NCBI RefSeq assembly: GCF_910592395.1
Contig: NC_088315.1
Location: 20,471,219-20,535,218 of the forward strand
DNA length: 64,000 nt
Direction of reading: 5' to 3'
Source: Lineus longissimus
Lineage: Eukaryota > Nemertea > Pilidiophora > Heteronemertea > Lineidae
Shown: one piece after another, positions 1 through 12,221 of the stretch
Position numbering within the stretch: the stretch's first letter is position 1
How the letters are laid out: each line of letters starts with the position of its first letter
Notes under the pieces: model-generated
What the model saw: the letters and a program-made list of their open reading frames with translations, nothing else
Told to the model about the DNA's origin: nothing
The model's database searches: none
Translations under genes and position numbers: made by a program

Positions 1-1232
1 TAATGAATCAGAGTGTCGCGTCGGTGGGGAGTTTTTGCAAATCACCCGAAATGCCAACGTGAACGCCTATCTCATTGTTTTACCATCTGATAACGAAGTC
101 AAACAATGGGAGCCTCTGACGCCTGCTGTCTGGAAGCTGAGCAATGTCAATAGATTGAGGGTCAAGATGGGGAACTGTAGTCAGCCAAAGTTCACCAGCA
201 TCATCTCTTAAAATGAACTTCCTAACTTGCTGTTTGCAGCTGTCCTTCCAACACAACCACCCCGTCCAACCCCTCTCGAAAGTAAGTAAACATCTTTTAG
301 CATTTTACCCGTTTGATATTGAGAATGGAAGAATTTGAGTAACTAAAGTTAATAAAGGGCAAGGAAACAGATTGCAAAAGGTAATAAATTACGCTTAATC
401 AAGTCAAACTAACAGAACAAATTTTTATTTATGAATTGTCTTGTTTTCAGCCGTCACACCCGAGCCTTCAACCGAAAGTCCTCAAATGACAACTTTCTCC
501 TCAGCAGGGTCAGGTAAGTAATCAATCCACACATGAGAGATCTGGGGATTCACTCGCAAAAATAGAGGTTTTGAGCTTCTGAAAAACTATTTATGTTTTT
601 TTCAGCCAACACTAAACATGCAACCGGTTGAGGAAATATTATTAACACCACAATCCCTTGCCTAGTTTGTATTCAAAACGTTCCATAAACCAGATTTCTT
701 GGCAAAACGCTCCGCATCATTGATGCATTTCTACTTAGTTTTTAAAAGACTGTATCATACATGCCATGTTGACATTGAATTGTAACTTGTTTCAGCTGGG
801 ACATCGACGATACGAATTTGGCTCCCGATCTTGATGGTAATCTTGGTGCTTCTTCTGATTGCTGTGATAGGACTGATGACGTTTTGCATACTCAAGAAAA
901 AACACCCAGCCCACAAATATCAACATTATCGAGGAGAAAAGTAAGTCTGAGAGTCATTTGGCCAACTCCATCCAGCAACCTGTAGGCCTATAGCACATCA
1001 GTTCGACTGGTGAAGCCGCAGGAAGTTTGAAGGGAAAGGTTTAGTCAAAGACACTTTCACAGATTCCATCATCCAACAGAACTCAACTGGCTATCGTCAT
1101 CAAGAATCTGGGTATGCCCTTCAAAAACTTTGGACATTCAGGGAAAATGAATGTTCTAAAGTACGTTTTCTATGTTCTTGTTTCAGTGAGTATGAGAGTG
1201 ATCGGGCCAGTGTGGCATCGTCTAAAGTCTAG
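1..1232 (+). CDS. 3' part of a single-pass membrane protein gene (unidentified)
   Basis: Only the C-terminal part lies in the window. Phase-consistent exons are about 1-176 (donor at 177 is weak), 240-281, 451-513, 796-940 and 1187-1232 (stop TAG). The upstream exon encodes an extracellular-looking segment with two cysteines. The next two exons encode a Pro/Thr/Ser-rich stalk (PTQPPRPTP, TPEPSTESP). The 796-940 exon encodes a hydrophobic helix of about 24 residues (WLPILMVILVLLLIAVIGLM), followed by a basic stop-transfer and a short tail ending SDRASVASSKV. This is the layout of a type I receptor or adhesion protein with a mucin-like stalk. I do not recognise the ectodomain family. An ATTAAA signal at 1419-1424 is the likely polyadenylation site. 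Confidence 0.65.
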
Positions 1233-1418
1233 ACTGATATCATCCAATCTTCTGCGATATTCTACCTACAATCACCGACAGACTCGCCCGCCTGGTTCTG
1301 CCCCACAGAGGCGACTCACTCTGGACGATTGAGGAGTGGACGAAATTCAAAATGCAGTGGCCCATGATTGTAAATATATTGTTGGCGTCATCTGCGTGTA
1401 AATAGTCAATGACATTTT

Positions 1419-1424
1419 ATTAAA
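1419..1424 (+). promoter_or_regulatory. Putative polyadenylation signal (ATTAAA)
   Basis: Common variant hexamer 187 bases after the stop codon of the partial membrane protein gene. Its position fits a short 3' UTR. Confidence 0.4.
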
Positions 1425-1739
1425 GGCCACAATCATTATCCATTGCCTTCATTAATGTTATATATTGTCAATTATTTTAAAAGCTCGGAGATATACACAT
1501 TTATATTTTGTAATAATGCAATGTACAGGTAATACTTTTGACAATAAAGGATGTGAGTTTCACAAAAGCTATAGTTTTCGCTTGCTGTACGTGGCCCTAT
1601 ATCAGGAAACAGGAGTGTGTGCAATCAAAGGCATTTACGGAAATAGGGGGTCAAAACAGTCGGAGTATGAACATTTCTTCAGCTTGGCATGCCAATCAGT
1701 ATTCGGATCAATCAATTATGCACCTCTGCCAACTGTCTG

Positions 1740-3330
1740 GCTGCGATGGTCTCGGCTCTCTCACCGTTTTGGTAATACAGTGGAGGTGGTGACTGGTTGT
1801 GACCGTCTCTCATCTGTCGCCGTTTTGTCCTTGCGTTTTGTCTATGCGGGGGAGTTGCCAGGCCCGATTCGCTCTATATTTGTCACTGCCTTTTCTCTGC
1901 AGCGCCCGATTTGGTCTTATTGTAACCATTTTCGACTCCCCTCTCCCCCTCACCACCACCACCGCACCGTGGTTGCAAGACGGTGGACAGGCACCCGGCC
2001 CAATTCAGTCTGATTGTGACCGACACCTCTCTAAAAAAGATAGTGGTGGTGTCATGCCAAATATTGGCTGGTTGTGCCTCATCTCTCCCGCCGTGGTTGC
2101 AATACGGTGAAGGTGCCAGACCCTGTTTGAGTCCGGCTGCGACTGTCCCAGTTCTCTCACCAGGCCATGTCGACCTAATGGTGAAGCTCGCAGGTGTGAT
2201 TCGGTCTTGTTGTGACTCTCTGATCCCTCGTGCCAAGCCATTGTCTTGATGGGTTCGAGCATCTTTGACATTGCTAAGCTTCCAAACAAGGCTCGTCATT
2301 GACGATCGCTGTCTGGTTGTAACCGATCTACCCCCCCCCCCCCCCCCCCCCACCGAACCGTGGTTGCAAGACGGTGGACAGGCGCCCGGTCCAATTCAGT
2401 CTTGATTGTGACCGACACTTCTCTCAAAAAGACGGTGGAGGTGTCATGCCAAATATTGGCTGGTTGTGCCACATCTCTCCCTTCGCGCATACATTTTGCC
2501 ATGGAATTTAACCATGATAATGTGTTGTACCTCCGTAGCCGCCCCTACAAGAGGAGGGGAGCTACGGAGGTTATGCCGCTGGAAGTTCGGTATGGTTTCG
2601 ATGGTAGTCACAGCGGATGGTCAAAGGCATGTTCTGAGAGAGTGGTAAAACTATTCCAATGGCATTCAACCTTCTCGTGTTCAATCACACACCTACCCAA
2701 GTAAGGGTAGGGATGGGATACGACACTGGCTATTAAGTGTTGGAAGACGCATATATATTGCCATGGGATTTAACCATAGTGTGCTGTACTCCATCCCTAC
2801 CCAAGTCAGGGTAGGGATGTGGTCCGCCTTAGAATAGCAGCTACCCATCGGTGGAGTTGTCGGGCAAAATACGGTCTGGGCATGATTCTCATCTCCCTTA
2901 CCGTGTATGGACTGTCTGGCTCAATACGGTCTGGCTGTGTGACCGTCTCATCTCTTTTGCCGTACCAGACTCCACTCGGCCATGATCGTGACTGTCTCAT
3001 CGGCAAGACCCTGTCGTAACTGTTTCATCTCTCTCGCAAAATCGGTCTGATCGTTATTGTCTCATCGGCAAGACTCTGTCGTGACGGTCTCACCTCTCGC
3101 ACCTTGTTGACAAGACCCTGGAGCTGTCAGCTCAATTCAGTCTGATCTCTCTCGTCTTGTTGGCAAGACGCCGGAGCTGCCAGCGCCAATTCGGTCTGGT
3201 CGTGTCTGTCTCATCGGCAAGACTCTGTCGTGACTGTCTCACCTCTCGCACCTTGTTGGCGCCGCCAGGCTCCATTCGGTCTGGTTGTGACTGTCTAGTC
3301 TTCCCCCAGCGTGTTGGCAATATCTCAGTC
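1740..3330. repeat. Divergent tandem repeat field (TCTGGCTGTGACTGTCTCATC family)
   Basis: Imperfect units of roughly 60-70 bases share cores such as CGGTCTGG.TGTGACTGTCTC, CATCTCTCTC and TTGTTGGCAAGAC. The field holds a run of about 20 cytosines near 2331-2351. Two copies of CTACCCAAGTAAGGGTAGGG-like sequence lie near 2694 and 2800. Open frames here on both strands are by-products of the repeat. The same core occurs in the array at 43.9-44.86 kb. Confidence 0.7.
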
Positions 3331-3609
3331 TTATCTTGAGTTGGTCCCACCATAAGCCACATCCTCACTATTGTGGAGTTAAGACTGGGGTCGGGGACGT
3401 GTGGTATAACCCTGGCCCTCGACATGATCAGCGGGCATGATCATGTGAGAGAGACAAAAATATATACAAAATCAATAACAAGATGTATGTTACACACAAC
3501 TTTAATCCATAATTACTGACTATATTATCATGACTTCAAACTTTCACAGGTGTGATTAGTTCATCAAATGTCGTAGAAAGCATGTCAATAGAAAAATGAT
3601 ATAAGAATA

Positions 3610-4015
3610 CTGTTAGTTAAAATGTGAACACTCTTAAATAAACTCTGTTGCACTCATTATCGGTGTGGAATGTTGAAGTTTATACCATGGAAAACCATTC
3701 GTAAATTAGATGTATCGTTGCACTCTTTTACTACATGGAATGTTGAAGTGTAAACACTGTTCCCTCAATAGATTTCGTTACACTCATTAACTGTGTGGAA
3801 TGTTGAAGTTTATACCATGGAAAACCATTCGTAAATTAGATGTATCGTTGCACTCTTTTACTACATGGAATGTTGAAGTGTAAACACTGTTCCCTCAATA
3901 GATTTCGTTACACTCATTGACTGTGTGGAATGTTGAAGTTTATACAATGGAAACCATATCTGATCTAAATGCACTGTAACACTCTTTTACGACATGGAAT
4001 GTTGACATGTAAACG
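3610..4015. repeat. Tandem repeat, about 125-bp unit with internal half-units
   Basis: The block starting TGTGGAATGTTGAAGTTTAT near 3663 recurs almost identically near 3794 and in a shorter, diverged form near 3924. Inside each unit the words CACTC(A/T)TT and CATGGAATGTTGA recur at about half the spacing, suggesting that a roughly 65-bp repeat doubled before it was amplified. No coding signal. Confidence 0.75.
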
Positions 4016-5351
4016 ACAAGAGGGGGAGGTACAGGGTTACACTGACCACCGCATAAGGAATACATAATAACATGAAAAATTAAAAACAAAAACATTCTAT
4101 ATCCAAAAACCACCTTGAGCATGATAACAAACTACCAATATTCATAGGAATTGCCTGTAAATGAAAACCTGATTTGCCAATTGGGAAGACAGACTTAAGA
4201 CTCATACCCTTGAAAATGCTAAATTTCAGAAAAAAATTTGAAGCATACAGTATGTACATATAGGACATAAAACATGAAGTCAGCAGATACTCACAGATCT
4301 ATCATAATAATATTATAACAACAACCCACTCTCTCTTATGAACCCTGATTCGCCAATGACAGAAGAAAGCTTTTCAAATCTTTTGGCAATTTTGACTTAG
4401 AATATTGTTGATTGCAATTTATGACTTAGATAAACGACAAACCATATCAGATCATTGTGACTCATGTGACTTAGAATACATGAAAACGTTTCAGATCTTT
4501 GGAAACATACAACTCAAAATTGAAGAAAGTATGACACGTGTGACACATAAATGTAATCAAAATCTTCAGATAATTTTGACCGATTCGAATTGAAATAACA
4601 GGTAACTTTCAGACCTTCCTCAGCATGAAAACAACATAAAATATTTCATGGTAGATAAAGCTTTGTGACTTAGAAATATGACTAAACATTCAGATCTTTC
4701 TGATATATGTGACTTCAGGCATTATTATAAACCCAAAGCTGCCTGTGGAAATATGTCAGTGATTTAACCACACTCTCAGACACACATGAACGACATAAAA
4801 ATATTTAGTTTTGAGATTCAGGCCAAAAATTACGATCATAACTTGCGATCTTCAAAAAGTTGAAGACACAGCTGTTTGAGCAATATAACATTGAGCGCTT
4901 CTGAGCAGAAACTCCACTCGAACTAGCGCTACACAATAAATAGTTATCATTATTCATAAAATTCAGTAGTAGACTTTGAAAAATGTATCGATCAGAATTG
5001 AAAACAGTAGCAGTGACGAGAAACATTTACTGTAGGATTACATCCAGGGTGCAAGCAATCCTTATTGAGCGGTTCTATGGTAAGTTTAAGTTAGACCCTG
5101 CTGGGCTAACCCGAGCTGCCTAATGGCTCAATAGATCAGATATTATCTTATTTGTAGCATAAAGGGACTAGAAATGTCACACTCACCAAAAAAAGCAGGA
5201 ATATTTGGCTAATCAGGATTATCCAAGGAATTTTAAAAACCTGCGACACTTGGCTGTTTGCATTACTCTACAGCATGAATTCTGTGCATAAACTCTTGAA
5301 AAAACAACAAAATCACTCTAGCATTTCAAACCAAGCGGCCCCATCCTTCCA
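4016..5351. other. AT-rich intergenic segment
   Basis: No exon with family similarity was found on either strand. Short words such as TCAGATCTTT and GTGACTTAGAA recur several times between 4340 and 4720, suggesting a decayed repeat. The segment probably includes the 3' UTR of the GCAT gene just upstream of 5352. Confidence 0.5.
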
Positions 5352-8300
5352 TTAGATGACCTTCAGTTCTCTGCCAATGTCAACAAACGCATCAACACAT
5401 CTGTCGATCTCCTCGAAGCTGTGAGCAGCAGATAGCTGCACCCGGATCCTTGCCTTGCCCATCGGGACCACTGGGAAACTGAACCCAATCACAAAGATTC
5501 CCTTTTCTGGAAAGAAGAGCAGGGTGTCCTTAGGGGATATATAGGTAAGAGCTAAAAGTCTACACCATTCGTTAAAAATTGTAGGTGTAAATGAGTTTGA
5601 AAAGTTCAAATATATAATTACTGAAAATAAATTTCCGCATTGCTGTACATGAACATCGTTTCAACATGATGCTAAATGAGGAACATGCTCTCTAACAACT
5701 GAGCTAAACATTAAGGTATAAAGAAAGCATGTAAAAAAAGAACTAAGAAAGCATGGGAGCTCATTCATGCTAACATCTTGTTACATGTGCATCAGTGTAC
5801 AATGTACATCAACATGTCAACATGATCTGACAAGATGACATGCTTTCTGGCTCTGTTTAGAATGTATCCTATCTTACTTACTCAGCATTTCATCAGCAAA
5901 TGTGGCGGCAAGTCTGGCATCCCCAAACATGACGGGTGCGATGGGGTGGCATGGATCGCCCTGAAACATTGACGGTAATAAGAATACAACTTTTGTGCCT
6001 GATCTGAGTCCCCAGATCGCACAAGTTGACTTTCCCCGGCCTCAGAAATCTCTAGACCACAGGTCAAGAGCTTTTGGGCCAGAGAGAATCAGCGATCTCA
6101 CACCAGAGGAAGAAAAACCCACAAGACACTTCTAGTCTTGAGAACTCCGACATCCTCCATATATAGCAACATGGCCATGATTGCTGTGTTTGAGAGGTGA
6201 TCTATGAAGGGACCTCAAACCATCCTCTAACATGAAAGTCGGCCAAGGCCATGTCTTCTCGAGCACATGGAGCAGAGCCCTGTTTAGAGTACAGTAGAAC
6301 CTCTCTTAGCAGACACCTCTCTATCAAGGACACCCTCTCTATTAAGGATACTAGTTTTGTTTCCAAATTGGTTGTTGCCATTCAGTTTGACCTCTCTAAT
6401 CAGGACACCTCGCAATTAATGACAGTACTTGTCAGTCCCAAGGGTGTCCTTAATAGAGAGGTTCTACTGTATTTCCTACATACCCCAAGCTTGAATCCAG
6501 CATCGGTCATTCTCTCTCGAAATCTCTTTGTGTTTGCGGTGACCTGATCGATTAATTCACTGCTCTCCATAAGAAGGTCAAGAGCCTGAAAATATGTCGG
6601 AAATAATAATAAGAATTGGGTTTTTATATGCTGCTTTTCAAAAACCCTTTTGGGATACGATACTATTACCCCCAGTCTCCACAGAAATCAATCAGGGGTT
6701 TCAAGGAGCAACCGGAAGGTGCTCACTTGAACTCGACCAGTAGGGGTATTTTCTCTGTTTAGTGTTGAGGGTGCAATTGTTTACATACCTTACTGGCACA
6801 GGCGACCACTGGTGGAGGAAGGGTGTTGGAGAAAAGATAGGGCCGAGCCTTTTGACGGATCAAATCAGTGACCTGCCGAGCTCCTGCTGTGTAACCACCT
6901 GCAATATTAAGATACTGATGAGATCGAAACAATAACATGAATGATACGATACTGTGATAATGATGAAAAGGCTCTTCACAATTTCTTAAAGTGAGAATGA
7001 GCACAAGATATTCTATTTGTTGATTCCTCCCTGCAGCCTGTGATCTCCTATGTAACGACCTCACGACAATCAGCCAAAACAACACAGGTCAGAGGTAGAG
7101 TCCATTACAAGCCCCTCATGTTACACACTTGGTAGGATCTTTTGCTCGGCCAGGCAGATGCATCCAGTACAAGGAGCCTCGATGTAGTATATAGTAACTG
7201 TGTAAGACTTGATTGTATCCACCAACCTGCGGCCCCACCAAGAGCTTTCCCAAGCGTCGAATTGATGATATCAATCTTGTCCTCCACGCCACAGTGCTCG
7301 CCCGATCCTCGGCCAGTTTTACCGAAGAAGCCTGTGCCATGGCAGTCATCAACAAACACCATGGCGTCATACTTCTCTCCAAGCTCACAGATGGCGCTAC
7401 AAATAAACGCGAGATGACTGTTATCCGTAAAGTGTTATAAGGAATTTTCCTTACATTATTGTTTTACTAGTATTATTCAAAATAGACAATAGACGGAATA
7501 TCGGCATACTGGACTTACGGGAGAGGTGATACATCACCATCCATGCTGAACACACCGTCAGTTACAATCATCCTCATCCTGGCATTCTTGGCTTCGTGGA
7601 GCTTGCTTTCCAAATCTGAAAGAAAAATCGAGACAGATTTTTGGTGCCGAATTAGAGGTGCTGGTGGTCAGGTATAAGCAGATGAATACTGCATTTAATG
7701 TACTGCTGATGTATATAACATTCCTCTCTTGGTCTTACCCTCCATGTCCATATGTTTGTATCTGTATTTCATCGCCTTGCAGAGTCGAATTCCATCAATA
7801 ATCGAGGCGTGATTCAACTCGTCTGAGAGGACGGCATCATCTTTGGACAACAGGATCTCAAACAATCCAGCGTTGGCATCGAAACAGCTTGCATAGAGGG
7901 CGGCGTCTTCAACATTGTGAAACTTGGCGATTTTGTTTTCTAATTCCTTGTGGATGTCCTGAAAATAGAATTTCGAGTTACAGATTAGCAAGACTAGCAA
8001 GAGATCTTTCTTGTGCTTTCATCAGCATTTTGAACTGTTGTAAGTTTTTTAGCTGTAGGCCTAGCCTTACATAACACAACAGGGTCCAAGGTACCCTGTC
8101 ATGACACAATGCCTGGCACATTGCTTGAATTAGCGGCCTGCTAGTTGGACCTCAGAAGGGCAATAATCTCCCCACACATTACTGCCAGAACAAATTTGTT
8201 TTTGAACAGTTTGTTTTTCCTTTACCTCAGCATCATGTTGTTTCTAACATACTATAAGTTTTATACTATGATATATATATATACTGACTGTTGTTCCGCA

Positions 8301-8983
8301 GATGAACCGTGTTGAACTAAGGCCAGATCCATGTGTATCCAACGCTTGCTTGCCTGCTTCTATCACAGCTGGATGACTCTGGAGAAAAACAGATTTGATA
8401 AATAGAATATTTGGCAGGGAGAGAGGAGGTGGGCAGGAGCAGATCAGACCACTGATGAGACAACACTACTGACTAGAAATATAAAACATTGCTATGCACA
8501 CAAAACCAGCAATTAAGGGCCAAGACATTGCAATTGGGTCTCACTTTATTCACAAACGGATATGAACCATCATTTTATCCATATGTCCTGACTGTGCAGC
8601 AGGAAGAAATTCCGGCAGGCACAGCATCACCACTCATCAACTTTGCCAGAACTAAACAAAAAACGGATTGGCCAAAAACCTTGTCACTCTGAACGAATTT
8701 TTGTTAAACCATCATCTTGTATTGTATACTCTAGTGAAATACCATAGACTAAAGCACTCACAGATAAACCTAAATAATTATTTGCACAGAAATTTAGGAC
8801 TTTGTTCCCGCCCTGTACTTGGATGGAGGCGGCTTGTTTTGATGTGATAACTCGTTCAACCTTCCATGTCCCTGCATCTCGGATGGATTCCAGCTGGTCA
8901 TCAAGGATCTTTCTCATGGATGCTGCAGCACTGACTGATGCCCGAGACCCAAGGCTTCGGAGCACGGGCTTTCCTTTTAAGAG
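5352..8983 (-). CDS. GCAT: Glycine C-acetyltransferase (2-amino-3-ketobutyrate CoA ligase), mitochondrial
   Basis: PLP enzyme of mitochondrial threonine breakdown: 2-amino-3-ketobutyrate plus CoA gives glycine plus acetyl-CoA. Coding exons on the minus strand in order: 8762-8983, 8289-8378, 7739-7958, 7519-7615, 7227-7396, 6789-6898, 6484-6585, 5882-5960 and 5352-5506 (stop TAA). All junctions keep phase with GT..AG. Family motifs visible include [53 protein letters not shown], the PLP-lysine motif [21 protein letters not shown] and [20 protein letters not shown]. The first visible exon begins [17 protein letters not shown], an Arg/Ser-rich stretch fitting a mitochondrial presequence, but it has no ATG upstream of that; a short first exon remains unplaced. 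Introns carry a TA-flanked MITE at 6292-6469. The family assignment is firm. Confidence 0.95.
6292..6469. mobile_element. 178-bp MITE with TA target duplication (pogo-like termini)
   Basis: The element begins CAGTAGAACCTCTCT and ends AGAGAGGTTCTACTG, an inverted terminal repeat, and is flanked on both sides by TA. Internally AAGGACACC occurs on the left and GGTGTCCTT on the right. No transposase frame is present, so it is non-autonomous. TA duplication plus a CAGTAGAACC start fits the Tc1/mariner-pogo superfamily. It lies in a GCAT intron, its end 14 bases from the exon edge at 6484. Confidence 0.8.
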
Positions 8984-10487
8984 CTGCAGTGGCCCTTAAA
9001 TTTAAAAAGCAATATGTACTCTTTTGCAGAATGTAGTAGGTTTGTACAAAGTGGCTATTCTTATGACTGTGATTTTAGAGAATCTAGGGAGTTATGATTA
9101 TTGTATCAGTAAGGGAAGGGTTAGGGTCAGGGTTAGCATCAGGGTTAGCATCAGGGTTAGCATCAGGGTTAGCATCAGGGTTAGCATCAGGGTTAGCATC
9201 AGGGTTAGGATTAAGGCTCAAAGGTGAAAATGACCATCGTAAGAATAGCCAGTTCTAGTTCATCTTATGTGAAATGCAATAGGGACTGTCATAAGAATAG
9301 CCACAGACTAGATTTATGCCTGGTTATCACTGGCAATTTACTATCGACACACTATGGCTAAATTGGAACTAAAACGACACATTTAGGCCTACCCTACAAC
9401 TATATTGTATAAGTAGGCCCTTACACTACTGTAGAGTAGTGTAGTGCACAATTTCGAACAGTGATATTTATGATCTGACGCCGTTCCAAGCAGACTAGAT
9501 TTGTTTTTATTTTGCATCATCTAATCTTTTAGCATTCAGGAACTGTGTCCGTCATAAAAGAGACTCGTCAACACTAGTGTAACAAATTATTTCATGATTT
9601 TTGTGAAGAATAAAAGCAGACCAACTTAGTGCATTCGCCATTTTGTTCTCGTGTCACATGCAAGCTTGACCTCGTTCCGAGCACCTGCCAGATCATATGT
9701 CATGTATGTACATTGCTGTGTATCTGCACTGCACGTTAATGTTCACAGCTCGACGAAACTAGTACACGGAACCGAGGTCGATATCACAAAACTTCTGCTG
9801 AAAAGGATTTCGTTTTCGGGCATCAAACACTACGATATCTGCTTGAATCTATGGTTTTTGCCGCATATTTGTTGGGTAAATCAAATGATCTTTAATTCGT
9901 GCATTTGATGATCTGTATTTTCTTTCTGATCTCTTGTATTACAATGTATTACAGGCCGATTTGACCTTAAAATATGTAGTCGGATGTAGATTTTGAGGGG
10001 GGCATCTCAAAAGACAAAACAGTCAGAAATCATGTGATTGTTGTGACATGATCATAATCTGACACCAAGGACATGAACGCCGGTCTTATAGAAACGTGTA
10101 GCTTAGGAGTGCCATGACAACTTAAAGAAATATGAGGCACCCTACTAATCATTGGTGAAGCCTGATATATTCATCTGCCAGCACTGCACTGACTATGTTA
10201 GAATTACTGTAAAGCATTTTGAATTGTCTATCTTGAGATGACCCCTGATTCACAATGATCAGTCCCTGACTTCTTTTTTCCAAGCCTATGGAGAATACAG
10301 GAAGTTTGTCTTATCTGTGATCTTATTTTATGCTTCAAATAAATGTTATTTGCTTCTTTTTGCAAAGTACATGTCAGAGTACCATAAGTACCATTTCCTG
10401 GGGATGTTCCAGGATTCAGAGAACTGGGTGGTCAGTGGGTAATTTTGCTTTATTCTGAAATGACCTCGGAAGCTTGCGCTTTTCAAG
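8984..10487. other. Intergenic region between GCAT (-) and GLRX2 (+), probable promoter zone
   Basis: The two flanking genes are divergent. A possible GCAT first ATG on the minus strand is at 9641-9639 (AAAATGGCG context), but no phase-compatible donor follows it clearly. The only recognisable internal structure is the telomere-like array at 9112-9211. Elsewhere I see no coding evidence. Confidence 0.4.
9112..9211. repeat. Telomere-like 12-bp tandem repeat (AGGGTTAGCATC)
   Basis: About seven near-perfect copies of AGGGTTAGCATC, preceded by AGGGTTAGGGTC and followed by AGGGTTAGGATT. Half of each unit is the animal telomere hexamer TTAGGG/AGGGTT; the other half (AGCATC) is a variant. It is an interstitial, telomere-related microsatellite. 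Confidence 0.85.
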
Positions 10488-10497
10488 ATGCAAGATG
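10488..10497 (+). other. GLRX2: Candidate alternative first coding mini-exon of GLRX2
   Basis: ATGCAAGATG is followed by a good GTAAGT donor and joins in frame to the exon entering at 11034 (phase 1 to phase 1). An in-frame TGA 27 bases upstream closes the frame, so this ATG would be the true start of a longer isoform with a basic N terminus (LTRVSRSSLPQLKK). Based on splice logic only. Confidence 0.4.
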
Positions 10498-11080
10498 GTA
10501 AGTTGGGGTGATCAAACTGTCAACATATCACCCTCTTCTCTTGGCAATCGCATGGTAAAAAGGGCCTTCAGACCTACTTTGACACCACCTAGCTGACTAC
10601 TTTGAGTGTATTTGGGACACCCGTTAAGTAAAAATATTTTGAAGTTTGAAGTTGGCATCTTATTCTTAGTTACTGAGTAGTTAACCAAAATTGGTCCAAA
10701 TTTCAAGTGGGCATAACTCAGGGGTCCCATCTAGGAATAATTTCAGTTTTGAAGTCTGGGGCTTGTTTAAGTCAATCACCACTAAAACATTCAGCCAGAT
10801 CCAGGGGGATCAACAATTCAGACTGCTTGCATCTCTCATGCAATGACTATTAAGCGATTGACACTCAGATGAATGTACGAGGTGATAGGCAAATCATTAC
10901 TAACTTGACCAAGTCTGTGTCTTTACCAGGTAAATCTGTACAATACAAATACTTCCAATAAGCTTGTAAGGATGTATGTTGGGTTATACACCAGTTTAAT
11001 ACTGCCTCTAATAAACTGCTGTTTCTTTTACAGCGCTCACAAGAGTGTCACGCTCCTCACTGCCACAACTCAAGAAGACA

Positions 11081-11614
11081 ATGGGCGGGGCCGCATCGTT
11101 TTTCTGGGGGCGAAGCAATGACAAAACTGACATCATGGATTCTCCCGAGGCAAAATTCATCCAGTCGAAAATCAAAGACAATTGTATCGTAGTGTTCTCA
11201 AAGACAACGTGTGGTTATTGTCGCATGGCTAAGGATACCCTTAATGAAACGGGTGCTACTTACGAGGTGATCGAGTTGAATCACGAGGCAAAGGCAATGG
11301 AGTATGCCGAGGTCTTGAGAGAAATGACCGGTGCAGCAACGGTAAGTTTACAACATTCACTCAGGGGCTTAGCACTCACAGGAGGTTGTGTATGCAGTTT
11401 TGAAAGAAATTCGGTTGCCGACAGGAGAAGATAGACAGTGCCTGTTTCATTGCTGACCCGTTCTTCACTCTGATTTCAGGTTCCGCGAGTGTTCATCAAC
11501 GGGAAGTGTATTGGTGGTGGAAGTGAGACCAGGGACTTGCACAGAGAAGGCAAACTTGTGTCTCTTATACAGGAATGTGGCATTAGTGTATCAACCCCTC
11601 CAAGCAAGATGTGA
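11081..11614 (+). CDS. GLRX2: Glutaredoxin 2-like thiol oxidoreductase
   Basis: Small glutathione-dependent disulfide reductase or iron-sulfur carrier. Two exons are seen: one entering at 11034 and ending at 11341, and 11480-11614 (TGA). The thioredoxin fold is complete: VVFSKTTCGYC (active site CGYC), GATYEVIELN, TVPRVFINGKCIGGGSET (cis-Pro TVP and glutathione-binding GG), and a C-terminal helix. I take ATG 11081 as start, giving 131 residues beginning MGGAAS, which aligns with the MGNSTS start of vertebrate GLRX2 and fits an N-myristoylation pattern. The exon stays open to its acceptor at 11034. An upstream mini-exon, 10488-10497 (MQD, donor GTAAGT), is in phase and would add an N-terminal extension with several basic residues, a possible mitochondrial isoform. 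An in-frame TGA sits before that ATG at 10461. Confidence 0.9.
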
Positions 11615-11687
11615 TCTCATCAACTCATAATACTGCACACAAAGGCAGCAATAAGCCGCTGGTTTTGTGTCGAGTCACATGTCACTT

Positions 11688-11815
11688 GCACCTAGTTTCA
11701 GTGTCACTTGTCATGAGTGTACCTAGTTTCAGTGTCACTTGTCATGAGTGTACCTAGTTTCAGTGTCACTTGTCATGAGTGTACCTAGTTTCAGTGTCAC
11801 TTGTCATGAGTGTTA
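11688..11815. repeat. 31-bp minisatellite, about four copies
   Basis: Near-identical units beginning ACCTAGTTTCAGTGTCACTT and ending CATGAGTGT, directly after the GLRX2 stop and therefore probably in its 3' UTR. The half-word GTGTCACTTGTCATGAGTGT is conserved in all copies. Confidence 0.9.
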
Positions 11816-12221
11816 AACTTACTGAGACTTGAAAACATGACATGACTCAACATGAGGATGAAAAGTGACACCATGAATGGTATCATTGGCACTACCAGGC
11901 ACTGTTGATGGGAAGATTTAAGTGGGGATAGTGTCTCTTTCACTGACAACGTCTGTTTTATACGTGTATACGTGTATAATCACACAGTGTACATCCACAT
12001 TACTGTAAACACTCCTCTGCCCCATCAACAGTGCCTGGAAGTGCCCAGGAGGAGGTACGTAGCCCACTCTTTGGAAATGACTTGATCGTCTTCACGATGA
12101 CTGGTGAAAAGTGACTTGTTGTGTGTGACTCGTTAGAAACCTGGCCTTCATGACATTGGGAGTCGTATCATCTCAGTCAGTGTGGAAGGGTCTACATATT
12201 TGACAGTAGATACTATATAGG

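Noticed and set aside
1465-2353. Several overlapping frames of 84-182 codons on both strands
   Set aside because: They fall in the degenerate repeat field and the C-run; no splice or domain evidence.
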